Assembly (NCBI GenBank): GCA_025350565.1 | Contig: JANXXO010000090.1 | Span: forward strand, 1 to 35,385 | Reading direction: 5' to 3' | From: Acidimicrobiaceae bacterium | GTDB taxonomy: Bacteria > Actinomycetota > Acidimicrobiia > Acidimicrobiales > RAAP-2 | Length of the DNA stretch: 35,385 nucleotides | Part shown: one piece after another, positions 14,821 to 23,594 of the stretch | How positions within the stretch are numbered: the first letter of the stretch is position 1 | How the letters are laid out: each line of letters starts with the position of its first letter | Notes under the pieces: model-generated | The model's database searches: none | What the model saw: the letters and a program-made list of their open reading frames with translations, nothing else | Told to the model about the DNA's origin: nothing | Position numbers and translations under genes: made by a program

Positions 14821-15852
14821 ATGACCAACTACGTTCCGGCGGACAATCGCTACGACGCCATGACCTATCGCCGCTGCGGTCGTAGCGGTATTCAGTTGCC
14901 CGCAATTTCGTTGGGCCTCTGGCACAATTTCGGCGATGATCGCGCGCTCGATCTACAAAAGGCGATTGTTCGCCGGTCCTTCGATCGCGGCGTCACGCAC
15001 TTCGACCTCGCCAACAACTACGGACCTCCTTACGGCGCGGCGGAGATCAACTTCGGCAGGATCCTGCGCGACGATTTCGCCGGACGTCGCGATGAGTTGC
15101 TCATCTCGTCCAAAGCCGGGTGGGATATGTGGCCCGGTCCGTACGGCGACCTCGGCTCGCGCAAGTACCTGCTCGCCAGTCTCGATCAAAGCCTCACTCG
15201 TCTGGGACTCGACTACGTCGATATCTTCTACCACCACCACTTCGACGTCTCGACGCCAATAGAGGAGACCATGGGAGCGCTCGACTCCGCCGTTCGCCAA
15301 GGCAAGGCCCTGTACGTCGGCATCTCGTCGTATTCGGACGAGCGCACCAAGCAAGCGATAGCCATCCTGCGCGACCTGGGTACCCCACTTTTGATCCATC
15401 AGCCCTCCTACTCCTTACTCAACCGGTGGATTGAGGACGGACTACTGGACGTTCTCGACGAACAGGGCGTGGGGTGCATTGCCTTCTCCCCCCTCGGCCA
15501 GGGTCTCTTGACCGACCGCTACTTGAACGGCGTTCCCGAGGGGTCACGCGCCACGAAGGACCAGTCGTCCCTGTCGCCCGACATGTTGAGCGACGAGAAT
15601 CTCGATCACGTGCGCGCTCTCGCCGTCATCGCTCGCGAACGCGGGCAGTCCATGTCACAGATGGCGATCGCCTGGGCACTACGCAACCCGACCGTGACGT
15701 CGGTCGTTCTTGGGGCGAGCAGCGTTGCACAGATGGATGACAACCTCGACGCGCTGAACAACCTGGACTTCAGTGACGACGAGTTGGCCCGCATTGACCA
15801 GCACGCGGTTGATAGCGGTATCGACCTTTGGCGCGGTCCCGCGTCCGAGTAA
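14821..15852 (+). CDS. aldo/keto reductase (YghZ / glyceraldehyde-3-phosphate reductase-like)
   Basis: A 343-residue NADPH-dependent aldo/keto reductase. The N-terminus YRRCGRSGIQLPAISLGLWHNFG, the motif HFDLANNYGPPYG (catalytic D62 and Y67), and SSKAGWDMWPGPYG (K98) match the YghZ/Mgr branch (AKR14-like), which reduces methylglyoxal and L-glyceraldehyde 3-phosphate. The full family length is present, including SVVLGASS near the C-terminus for cofactor phosphate binding. It stands alone, with its own leaderless promoter and a palindrome in the -35 region. A detoxification role is inferred from the family. Confidence 0.9.
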   Translation: MTNYVPADNRYDAMTYRRCGRSGIQLPAISLGLWHNFGDDRALDLQKAIVRRSFDRGVTHFDLANNYGPPYGAAEINFGRILRDDFAGRRDELLISSKAGWDMWPGPYGDLGSRKYLLASLDQSLTRLGLDYVDIFYHHHFDVSTPIEETMGALDSAVRQGKALYVGISSYSDERTKQAIAILRDLGTPLLIHQPSYSLLNRWIEDGLLDVLDEQGVGCIAFSPLGQGLLTDRYLNGVPEGSRATKDQSSLSPDMLSDENLDHVRALAVIARERGQSMSQMAIAWALRNPTVTSVVLGASSVAQMDDNLDALNNLDFSDDELARIDQHAVDSGIDLWRGPASE

Positions 15853-15872
15853 CTGGCGGACGGCGACGTTGC

Positions 15873-17341
15873 TTACAGGTGTTCTTCCATTTGCGTCAAT
15901 TCGAGCAACTGAGCCTGACGATCAAGTTTCGACGGCATCTTGAAATAGGGTGCACCGCGCCACCAGTACCAGGCCATGGGAATGAGTCCAAGCCCCATGG
16001 CACCCAGACCGACAATCAGTTCCACTCGGTTGAGCGTCGGTATGGCTTGATAGAGGAGATAGAACATGAAGACCGCTCCCGCGAGGGGCCAAAGACCGAT
16101 GAAGAGAAAGTTGCCCACCGAGGTGAACAGCTGTCGGCGATACAAGATGACGACGGAGAAACCGGCCAAACCGTAGTAAATGCAAATCTGAATGGCGATG
16201 GCGTAGTAGCCGTCGGTCAAGATGTTGCCGACGGAACCAATGTACTGACTGCCCACGAACAGCAGTAACGAGATCACGGTGACCGCCATGGTCGCCGCGA
16301 AGGGCGTCTTACGCGTCGGGTGCGTGTGGCCGAGAATTTTGGGGAGCGTGTGGTCGCGGCCCATCGTGAAGAGTGTCCTCGTCACTTGGATAAGGGTGGT
16401 TTCGAGCGTGGCCACGGTGGACAACAACAGCGCCACGATGAGTAACTTGCCGCCGAGTCCCTTCCACACCGCCTGACCGAGGTTGTACATGAAGTCAGCG
16501 ACGTTGCTCGAGTTGGTCAGTGTCTTTGGTGGCAAGACCATGTTGGACGCTACCGTGAACATTTCGAAGAGCAGAAACACGACGAAGGTGGCGAGCAGTC
16601 CGCCGAGTCCCGACGTTTTTTTCGCGTTCTTGGTCTCCTCGTTCAGGTTCGCCGTGACGTCCCATCCCCAGAAGTAGAAGGCCGCGAGGAGGGCGCCAGC
16701 GACGAAGCCTTGCGACGCGTGCGCGTGGAAATCGAGGGCGAGAACCAATGCCACGAGAAATTGGTTACGTGCTTCGCGTGAAAGAGGGCCAACAGGCCGA
16801 AGAGCACGAGCAGGAACACCTCGACCGTGGACATGAGAATTTGGACCTTCACCGTGACCGTGACCCCCATCGCCACGGCAATCACCATGGCGAAGAAGAA
16901 AACGGCGCCGAGAATGGTGACCGGGCCCGTCTCTTTATAGAGCGAGGTGGAGAAGAGGCGAAGCACACTGGAACCGGCGGGGAAAGTGGCAATCACCATG
17001 AAGATCAGCGCGGAGACGATGAGGGCCCAACCCGAGAGGTAACCGAGAAACGGGTGCAACGCACGGCGGACCCACGAGTACGCGGCGCCCGCGTGCGAAT
17101 CGTCGCGGCTGAGGTAACTGAAGGCCCACACGATGCCGAACATGAAGATCCCGCAGTAGAGCAAGGCGGCGGCGGCGCCGTAGGCGACGGCAAAGAAGAG
17201 CGCTCCGGTCGTCGCGCCAATCGAATAGGCCGGCGCCGAACCAGCGATGCCCATGATCATCGAGTCAAAAAGTCCGAGGACCCCGGGCCTCAATTGGTTC
17301 TCAGTGGAAGGACCCTCGTCGCGCTCCGCGACGTCGGCCAT
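15873..17341 (-). pseudogene. APC-family amino acid permease, frameshifted
   Basis: The N-terminal half (from ATG 17341, with an AGAGGT ribosome binding site) holds the opening helices of an APC-superfamily permease: GVLGLFDSMIMGIAGSAPAYSIGATTG, then YLSRDDSHAGAAYSWVRRALHP. It reads well to WHWFSPS. The frame then degenerates, while the next frame continues naturally as DFHAHASQGFVAGALLAAFYFWGWD and runs to the C-terminus ending QMEEHL. Both halves are good, so one base has been lost near 16731-16738, where the plus strand reads ATCGAGGG. Restored, it would be about 490 residues with about 12 membrane helices. The substrate is unknown (amino acid or amine). It is either a sequencing error or a fresh pseudogene. 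Confidence 0.8.
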
Positions 17342-17385
17342 GCCTACCTCTTTCTATTGATCGGTCACCCTCAAGACTGAATTGA

Positions 17386-17398
17386 GTACGAAACGTAC
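17386..17398. promoter_or_regulatory. dyad GTACG-AAA-CGTAC upstream of the permease
   Basis: A perfect inverted repeat with 5-bp arms and a 3-bp spacer, 45 bp from the permease start, in the 170-bp gap between the divergent permease and glycosyltransferase genes. It is a candidate operator for either gene. Confidence 0.35.
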
Positions 17399-17512
17399 CA
17401 TGCCAAATCCACGACTTTTGTCGCCGAGCGCGGGTCCGACCGTCGCCGGAGCGTTAAATTTGGTGGGGCGTAGATTCCTACGTTCGACGTTCCCGAGCGA
17501 AAGTACCCCTGC

Positions 17513-19243
17513 GTGCCAGTCCTGCAACGATTCGACCTCGACGGCGAGTCCACCAAGCGCCTCATCTCGGACAAGGAGATGAGGCGCCGTTGGGCAAAGT
17601 TCCACGGCGACATGCACCATCTCTCGGGTAAATGGTGGCAACGATTTCTCGGACGCATCCTGGGTGAGGACACGTGGCGTTACAAGATCGCTCGGACGTT
17701 CGGTCGCCCTCCACTTCGGGCCTTTCGCCGACTGCGCGCGCGTCCGCACCGCGCGACCGCGGTTCGTTTGGCCGTGCCCCTCGTGCACGACGCGTCGATC
17801 GTGTTCCCGAAGTACTACTCGCCCAGGAACGCCCTCCGCTACGTGAACGCCTCGCTCCTCGACGTGCCGCTCGACGACGTCGAGATCGTCATCATCGATG
17901 AAGGGATCGACCCCTCGCCGACGTCGATCATCGAATATCTGAACGACAGACTCCGAAGGTCGACCAAGACCTGGTTGATGCTGAGCGACGTCACATCGGA
18001 CGACAACGACCGCAGTACCGCGCTCAGGGCCCTGCTGAGCGCCCAAGGAGTGAATGACGACATCGTCTTTGCCGACGAGACCGGGCCGAACGTCTTCAAA
18101 CCAATCTTTCGCAGCGCCGCGGTCTCGCCCCATACTTTGCTCAGTTACAACATGGTGGGACGACCGGCCCTCCTGCGCATTGCCATCATCCTCGCTCACG
18201 ACGGATTCAGCGGCGACGCTGGCTGGGCATTCGAACACGACCTCTACCTACGCCTCCTCGAAGGTGGGGCCAGGTTTCACCACGTCTCACTCGTGCTGCC
18301 GTCGGGGCGACCAGTCATTGCCTTTGAGCGTTCGCACATTGATGACGACACCCGCCGCGTCGTGCAACGGGCACTCGGCCGGCGAGGAGTGACGGGCAGT
18401 GTGCAGGCGGGCGCACTAGCGGGACTGGTCGACTGGCGACTCGATCCGCCCACGCCCGCGCCGTCCATCGACATCATCATCCCTACCCGCGACCGCATTG
18501 ACCTCGTGCAGCAGTGCATCGAGGCCATTGAATCGCTCACGACCTACCAGAATTACGACATCATCTTGTTGGACAACGATTCTGTTGAGCCGGCCTCGCT
18601 GGAGTACTTTGCGCACACGAAGTACCGCGTCGTGCCTTGCCCCGGCCCGTTTAATTACGCCAAAATCGTCAATCGCGGTGTCGCCCAGTCGAGCGCCGAC
18701 TTCGTGCTGACCCTCAACAACGACACCATCTTGCAGACGCCCGATTGGCTGGAACAAATGGTCTCGCTGGCCTCCCTGGCCGACGTGGGCATTGTCGGCG
18801 CGTGTCTGCTCAACCAATACGGCCACCGCGAGCACGAAAGCATCATCATCTCGCCGTACCCCCAACACCTGCGAACCGACTCGAACTATCCCCACGTCGA
18901 CCAGTTCTCCTTGGCCGTGCGCGATGTGGCGGCGGTGACCGGTGCCGTCCAATTGGTGGAGCGAGTCTTTTGGGAATCGCTCGGGGGGATGGACGAGCGA
19001 CTGGCCGTGACGATGAACGACGTTGATCTGTGCCTTCGAGCGCAGTCCGATGACCACTTCGTGGTCTATACGCCCACCGTGCAACTCATCCATCACGTGA
19101 GCTCATCGCGCGGTACGCTCGATCCACTCGAGGACCGCAACCGGTTCATTCGACGCTGGGACATCTTCGGTACTTTCAAGGACCCTTTCTTTCCCCAGCC
19201 ACTTCTCCTGCTCGGTGAGACGATGTACTACCTGCCTCGCTGA
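17513..19243 (+). CDS. tandem GT2-family glycosyltransferase
   Basis: A 576-residue cytoplasmic glycosyltransferase. The C-terminal half is a clear GT2 (GT-A fold) domain: SIDIIIPTRDRIDLVQQCIEAI (about 318-339), ILLDNDS, LTLNNDTILQTPDWLEQM (DXD-like NND at 402-404), GIVGACLLNQYG and MNDVDLCLR. The N-terminal half resembles a degenerate second GT2 domain (SYNMVGRPALLR, then EHDLYLRLLEGGARFHHVSLVL). Such tandem enzymes build cell-surface glycans from nucleotide sugars. GTG 17513 is the first start of the good frame. A YfhO-like membrane protein gene follows 45 bases later. The long antisense frame here is a codon-bias shadow. Confidence 0.82.
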   Translation: MPVLQRFDLDGESTKRLISDKEMRRRWAKFHGDMHHLSGKWWQRFLGRILGEDTWRYKIARTFGRPPLRAFRRLRARPHRATAVRLAVPLVHDASIVFPKYYSPRNALRYVNASLLDVPLDDVEIVIIDEGIDPSPTSIIEYLNDRLRRSTKTWLMLSDVTSDDNDRSTALRALLSAQGVNDDIVFADETGPNVFKPIFRSAAVSPHTLLSYNMVGRPALLRIAIILAHDGFSGDAGWAFEHDLYLRLLEGGARFHHVSLVLPSGRPVIAFERSHIDDDTRRVVQRALGRRGVTGSVQAGALAGLVDWRLDPPTPAPSIDIIIPTRDRIDLVQQCIEAIESLTTYQNYDIILLDNDSVEPASLEYFAHTKYRVVPCPGPFNYAKIVNRGVAQSSADFVLTLNNDTILQTPDWLEQMVSLASLADVGIVGACLLNQYGHREHESIIISPYPQHLRTDSNYPHVDQFSLAVRDVAAVTGAVQLVERVFWESLGGMDERLAVTMNDVDLCLRAQSDDHFVVYTPTVQLIHHVSSSRGTLDPLEDRNRFIRRWDIFGTFKDPFFPQPLLLLGETMYYLPR

Positions 19244-19276
19244 GGTCAGTCGACCGAGTGCGTTCATTGGCTCTTG

Positions 19277-19282
19277 TAACCT
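19277..19282 (+). promoter_or_regulatory. -10 box (TAACCT), leaderless promoter of the YfhO-like gene
   Basis: TAACCT is followed by six bases and GTG 19289. The intervening GAAGGG could instead act as a ribosome binding site, but it directly abuts the GTG. Confidence 0.4.
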
Positions 19283-19288
19283 GAAGGG

Positions 19289-21544
19289 GTGACGTCAGCG
19301 TGGAACCAGTTCCTCCTCTTTTATCGGCGCCTTCCAACTTCGACCATCCCGATTCTCGCGGTGATTATGGCGGTCATGATCGGCAACGGTCTCTACTTGG
19401 TGGGCGAGTCGAACACCAACACCATCTCGTGGACGGCCAGTATCTCGACCATTATCTGCCACGTCACCTGCGGGCGCCCCATGATCGACCCGAACGTTGG
19501 TTTCATTACCCAACCACTCGGTCACCTCGCGGCGATGGACCTACTTCACGGCCACCTTCCGTGGTGGAACTATTTCGAGGGCTTGGGCCAACCTCTCGTC
19601 GGTGAGATGCAGGCGGCCGCTCTCTTTCCTCTCACCTTGTTGTTCGCGCTGCCGGCGGGGCTGTTGTTTTTTCACATCAGCCTCGAAATCATCGCCGGTG
19701 TCTCGACCTACTTCCTCGCCAAACGCTTGGGGCTCCCTATGCTCTTCGCGACCACCGCCGCCATCCTCTTTTCCTTGAACGGCACCTACGCGTGGCTGGG
19801 CAACGCGGTGCTCAACCCGGTGGCCTTCTTACCCATGCTGCTGCTCGGCATCGAGATGATCTTCGACTCGACCAACACCAAGAACAACAAGGGTTGGTAC
19901 CTCTGCGCCATCGCCGTAGCCCTCGCCTTCTACGCCGGATTTCCCGAGGTGGCCTATTTCAACGGACTCTTTGCGCTCGGCTGGGCGCTGGTTCGCTTGT
20001 TCCAGATACCGTCGGTCGCCCGGCGCGTGGCCCTTGGTCGTTTGGCCGTCGGCGGAGCCGTGGGCGTGGCCCTCTCCCTTCCCGCCTTGGTGCCTTTCGC
20101 CGACTTCACGAAGGTCGCCAACATCGGGCACCACACCGCGGCGATTGACGGCTCGTCGCGCATCTCCGTGCAGGCGGTCCAGCTCTTCTTCGACCCCTAC
20201 GTCCACGGCACGCTCTTCTCCAATCCCAATCTCGCCTACGTGTGGGGCGGCGTGGGCGGATATTTCACCGCGAGCGTCGGCGCGCTGGCGTTGTTGGGGC
20301 TCTTTGGCAAGACGCATCGTCCGCTGCGGTTGTATCTCTTCGGCTGGACGTTCGTCGGACTCTTCGGCGCGTGGGACTTTCTCGGCGTGCGCAGGGTATG
20401 GAATCTCATTCCGCTCATCAAAAACGTCTCCTTCGGCCGCTACATCATGGTGAGTTGCGAACTCTGTTTCATATTGCTCGCCGCCTTCGGCCTCATGGAC
20501 CTCGCGACCAGTAAGAAGGCGAAGCGACTCTTCACCGCGACCTCCTCGGTGATGTTGCTCGGACTGGTGTCAATCGTGATTGCTGCTCGCCAACTCAACC
20601 GTGGCGTCATCCTTACCAGCCACCGCGAGCGCATCATTTTTGCCTTGCTCGCCGCCATTCCCTTTCTGGCGGTCGGCGCGTTACTCGTCCTCGGACGGTT
20701 TACGCAGAAAAAGTGGACCCCGGCCCTGGTGTCGCTCGTATTGATCGGGGAGTCATTCCTGATCTTCGGGGTCCCCTCGGGCGAGGCGGCCAAATACGTG
20801 ACCGTTGACACGGCGCCCATTACCTTCCTCCGGACGAACGAGGGACAGGAGCGATTCCTCGATTTCGCCGTCTTGACCCCTAACTGGGGCTCGCAGTACA
20901 ACCTCAACGCGCTCAACGCCATTGACTTACCGTTCCCCGGAAAGTTCAGTCGTCTCATCGAGACCCAACTCTTCCCCGGACTCAGCCCTTCCAACCAATT
21001 CGTCATTCATAACGGCATTACCGGTCTGAACGCCCAACAGACCGAGTTGATCGACCACTTCAAGGCGTACGAAGGGGCCTCCGTGAAGTACCTGTTGTAC
21101 CCGACGGCGCTCCCGATCATGAGCGGGCTGACCACGCTCGGGGTGCGCAAAGTCTTCTTCGACGCCAAGACCACGATTTACGAACTGCCCAGCCCGCGAC
21201 CATTCCTCTCGACGAAGTCACCGTCGTGCACGGTCGTCTCGACGAACGTCGACGAAGCGACGGTGCACTGTCCGAGCGGTGGTTCGACGCTGATTCGAAC
21301 CGAGTTGTCCATGGCCGGTTGGGTGGCCAAGGTGAACGGCCAAGCCGTCGCCATGACCACCAGCGACGGCGCGTATCAAGCGGTGCGGGTACCGGGTGGG
21401 ACGTCAAAGGTCACCTTTAGCTTCTTGCCGCCGCACGAACGAGACGCGGGCCTCATCGGGCTGCTGGCCGGACTGTTCCTCATCGCGACCTGGTTCTACG
21501 AACGCCTCGTCCTCTCGCGAAAGCGTTCGCCCAACGTCCAGTGA
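19289..21544 (+). CDS. YfhO-like polytopic membrane protein (GT-C type)
   Basis: A 751-residue membrane protein with a dozen or so hydrophobic helices over residues 20-500. A large periplasmic-type C-terminal domain follows, then a last helix (GLIGLLAGLFLIATWFYERLVL) and a basic tail. The first external loop, with LLHGHLPWWNYFEGLGQPLVGEMQAAALFP, is characteristic of YfhO/GT-C-like proteins, which use polyprenyl-linked sugars to glycosylate surface polymers. The GWVAKVNGQAV stretch near the C-terminus is also usual in YfhO. The sugar and acceptor are unknown. Its TGA overlaps the next gene's GTG (GTGA), so translation is coupled. The GT2 upstream may supply its substrate. Confidence 0.82.
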   Translation: MTSAWNQFLLFYRRLPTSTIPILAVIMAVMIGNGLYLVGESNTNTISWTASISTIICHVTCGRPMIDPNVGFITQPLGHLAAMDLLHGHLPWWNYFEGLGQPLVGEMQAAALFPLTLLFALPAGLLFFHISLEIIAGVSTYFLAKRLGLPMLFATTAAILFSLNGTYAWLGNAVLNPVAFLPMLLLGIEMIFDSTNTKNNKGWYLCAIAVALAFYAGFPEVAYFNGLFALGWALVRLFQIPSVARRVALGRLAVGGAVGVALSLPALVPFADFTKVANIGHHTAAIDGSSRISVQAVQLFFDPYVHGTLFSNPNLAYVWGGVGGYFTASVGALALLGLFGKTHRPLRLYLFGWTFVGLFGAWDFLGVRRVWNLIPLIKNVSFGRYIMVSCELCFILLAAFGLMDLATSKKAKRLFTATSSVMLLGLVSIVIAARQLNRGVILTSHRERIIFALLAAIPFLAVGALLVLGRFTQKKWTPALVSLVLIGESFLIFGVPSGEAAKYVTVDTAPITFLRTNEGQERFLDFAVLTPNWGSQYNLNALNAIDLPFPGKFSRLIETQLFPGLSPSNQFVIHNGITGLNAQQTELIDHFKAYEGASVKYLLYPTALPIMSGLTTLGVRKVFFDAKTTIYELPSPRPFLSTKSPSCTVVSTNVDEATVHCPSGGSTLIRTELSMAGWVAKVNGQAVAMTTSDGAYQAVRVPGGTSKVTFSFLPPHERDAGLIGLLAGLFLIATWFYERLVLSRKRSPNVQ

Positions 21545-21753
21545 GCGGCGTCACGATTTACGGTGTCGGGGCGGTTGGTTTCATGATGGTCATGTACGCC
21601 TTGGAGTCCAAGGGTCGTGCGTTCGTGGCGCTCTTCGCCCTCGGCTGCGTACTCTCCAGCGTCTACGGCTTCCTCTCGGGGGCCTGGCCCTTCGGAGTGG
21701 TCGAGTTGATCTGGACCTTCGTCGCGCTGCGTCGTTGGCAAACCACCTCGTGA
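21541..21753 (+). CDS. small three-helix membrane protein
   Basis: A 70-residue hydrophobic protein with three predicted helices (about 4-20, 28-48 and 50-64) and the ending VVELIWTFVALRRWQ. This resembles small actinobacterial membrane proteins of unknown function that end 'VE.IW..VALRRW'. GTG 21541 overlaps the upstream TGA by four bases, and its own TGA is overlapped in the same way by the next GTG. It is therefore embedded in a coupled operon and may be an accessory subunit of the YfhO-like protein. Confidence 0.7.
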   Translation: MSGVTIYGVGAVGFMMVMYALESKGRAFVALFALGCVLSSVYGFLSGAWPFGVVELIWTFVALRRWQTTS

Positions 21754-22355
21754 TCCGATCGCGGTGGTGGGTGGCTTTGGCCCTCGTCGCCACCTCGATC
21801 GCCTCCGCGCCGGCGGGCGCCGCGACGAGCCCGGGGTCACTCCCCCAGACCCACGTGGAACCGTCCTTTGGGGTGCCGCTCACCCGCGAGATGACCCTGC
21901 TCGCTTCGTCCCTCGCGGGCTCGACCGACGTCGCTCGGCGCGTCTTTTTCCCCGAACCGGCCTACATACGCATGAAGACCGGCAAGATCGCCGAGCCGGC
22001 CAGTGACTGGCGGAATCGACTCTACGGCTTCTTCCTGCTCGACGTAGGTGCGTATCACCGTCGCCTCGCCACGTCCCACACGACCTTCCTTCGCGTCGAG
22101 GCGAACCCCAGTTACGCGAAGTGGATACCCCCGGGGGCGTGCGAGAACACAATCGGCTACTGGCATGAACCGAATGTGCGTTTGGTTTTTCGCCGGGCCC
22201 GCGCCGTCGTGTCCGTGCTGGTCGCCTCGCTCATCTCGTGGCGTGGCGTCTGGTACGTCGTGCACCTCGGACCGAATCCCCGTCCCGTGGACGTGGGGAC
22301 GGTCGACGGCTACCAATTCGGCGCGAGCGTACCCGGTCCCGGTGGAGGATGTTAA
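21750..22355 (+). CDS. secreted protein of unknown function, last gene of the YfhO operon
   Basis: A 201-residue protein starting at GTG 21750 within the GTGA overlap. A typical signal peptide (RSRWWVALALVATSIASAPAGAA) is followed by a hydrophilic domain with FPEPAYIRMKTGKI, several aromatic residues, and two cysteines (in PPGACENT and at the extreme C-terminus, GGGC). I recognise no family. The overlapping start/stop pairs tie it to the YfhO-like protein and the small membrane protein, so it may act on the same glycan outside the membrane. Its 3' end converges on the CapA-like gene. Confidence 0.65.
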   Translation: MIRSRWWVALALVATSIASAPAGAATSPGSLPQTHVEPSFGVPLTREMTLLASSLAGSTDVARRVFFPEPAYIRMKTGKIAEPASDWRNRLYGFFLLDVGAYHRRLATSHTTFLRVEANPSYAKWIPPGACENTIGYWHEPNVRLVFRRARAVVSVLVASLISWRGVWYVVHLGPNPRPVDVGTVDGYQFGASVPGPGGGC

Positions 22356-22409
22356 AGCACGGCGCCCGTCGGAGCCCGCTCTACCGCCGAGGAACCTTCG
22401 ACGCCACCC

Positions 22410-23594
22410 TCAGCCTGAGGTGAAGCGAATCGTGCCGTCCTTCGCAATGACGACCGCCTGGGCGCCAAAGTCTTCACGCGACAACTGGTTCACGAACGTC
22501 GCCGATGCCCGGGTGGGGTCAACGAAGGCCTGACCAATCGCGCTCAGGCGTACCGAGGTGAACGTGCCGCTCACGAACGATCCGGCCGACGTGAGCGACA
22601 CGTGCAAGATGCCCGAGAGCGCGAGGTCGCCACTGGTGGAGAAGTTTTCGTAGTTCTCGAAATCGCCGAGGCTGTAGGCAATCAAGTGGCCGCGGTACCA
22701 CTCCATGCCGCGAAGCACGTGCGGGCCGCTGGCGAGGACGAGGTCGGCGCCCGCGTTGATGGCGTCATGGGCAAAGAGGTAGGGATCGCCTCGGTTCTCG
22801 CCGAGGAAGTACTCGGTGGTTCGCGTCACGTGATCGGCGCTGGAGCCCTCGGCGCCGGCGTGCATATAGACGACGACTACCGGGGCCAGGCGACGAGCCC
22901 GGGCGACGAGTTGGTGGGCGGCGGCGAAGTTCAAGAGGTTATTGGTGGTGGCGTAGGGCGCGAAGTCCACGAACGCGACCTTGGTCGCACCTTCACGAAC
23001 GACGGCGATTTGACCGGGCAGCCCGGCCTGCGCGATGCCCGAGGCCCGAAGGACCTGCGACGTTTGTAGCACTCCCTGAGTCCCAAAGTCGTACGAGTGA
23101 TTGTTCGCACTGTTCATTACGGTGAAGCCGACCGATCGGTAGACGGCGGCGAACGAAGTGGGGACGCGAAAGGCGAAGCATTCGCTGTCACCCGCTACGC
23201 ACTTGGAGTTCGTCGCCGAGGTGAAGGTGCCTTCGAGGTTCCCAAAGACGATCGGCGCGGCCAGTGCGGTCTTCACCGGTGCGAAATACGCGTTGGGGTT
23301 GACCGGCACTCGAGGGGAGTTACCCAGTTCGGTGTCACCCACCGCCGACAACGAAATAGTCACGGGGCGAACAGGTACGGTCGTCGTGGTCGAGGGAACG
23401 GTGGTCGTACCCGCGATGGTCGTCGTGGTCGTACCGGAGAGCGTGGTGGACGTGGTGTCGCCGGTCACGACGTTGGCGGCACCCACCGCGCCTACGGTCC
23501 CGACCACCACGACCAACGAGCCCCAAATCGCGGTTCGTCGAAGCCGCGAGCCAGTTCGTACGCGTTGGGCGCGAACCGAATGACGCCCTACCAC
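22410..23594 (-). CDS. CapA-family (poly-gamma-glutamate synthesis-like) membrane-anchored protein
   Basis: A 394-residue protein with an N-terminal membrane anchor (about 22-42), a Thr-rich linker (TTTTTIAGTTTVPSTTTTVP), and then a PGA_cap metallophosphatase-like domain. Key features are GDTELG (D87), FGNLEG (E121), NSANNHSYDFG (N164, H166), YMHAGAEG (H245, E249), SGPHVLRG (H292) and YSLGDFENY. CapA itself takes part in poly-gamma-glutamate capsule export, but most actinobacterial homologues are unassigned, and no capB/capC is present here. GTG 23594 overlaps the end of the preceding gene by seven bases, so both are translated from one mRNA. Confidence 0.85.
   Translation of the reverse strand: MVGRHSVRAQRVRTGSRLRRTAIWGSLVVVVGTVGAVGAANVVTGDTTSTTLSGTTTTTIAGTTTVPSTTTTVPVRPVTISLSAVGDTELGNSPRVPVNPNAYFAPVKTALAAPIVFGNLEGTFTSATNSKCVAGDSECFAFRVPTSFAAVYRSVGFTVMNSANNHSYDFGTQGVLQTSQVLRASGIAQAGLPGQIAVVREGATKVAFVDFAPYATTNNLLNFAAAHQLVARARRLAPVVVVYMHAGAEGSSADHVTRTTEYFLGENRGDPYLFAHDAINAGADLVLASGPHVLRGMEWYRGHLIAYSLGDFENYENFSTSGDLALSGILHVSLTSAGSFVSGTFTSVRLSAIGQAFVDPTRASATFVNQLSREDFGAQAVVIAKDGTIRFTSG

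Noticed and set aside
15873-16754. A separate 293-residue transporter gene
   Set aside because: It lacks the first helices of the family and joins the upstream frame after a one-base correction, so it is the second half of one broken permease gene.
17354-18238. A 294-codon frame antisense to the glycosyltransferase
   Set aside because: It is compositionally biased with no motif, and the GT2 frame is convincing.
22407-22421. CCTCAG-C-CTGAGG as a terminator between convergent genes
   Set aside because: A one-base loop cannot form a stable hairpin, and there is no T-run.
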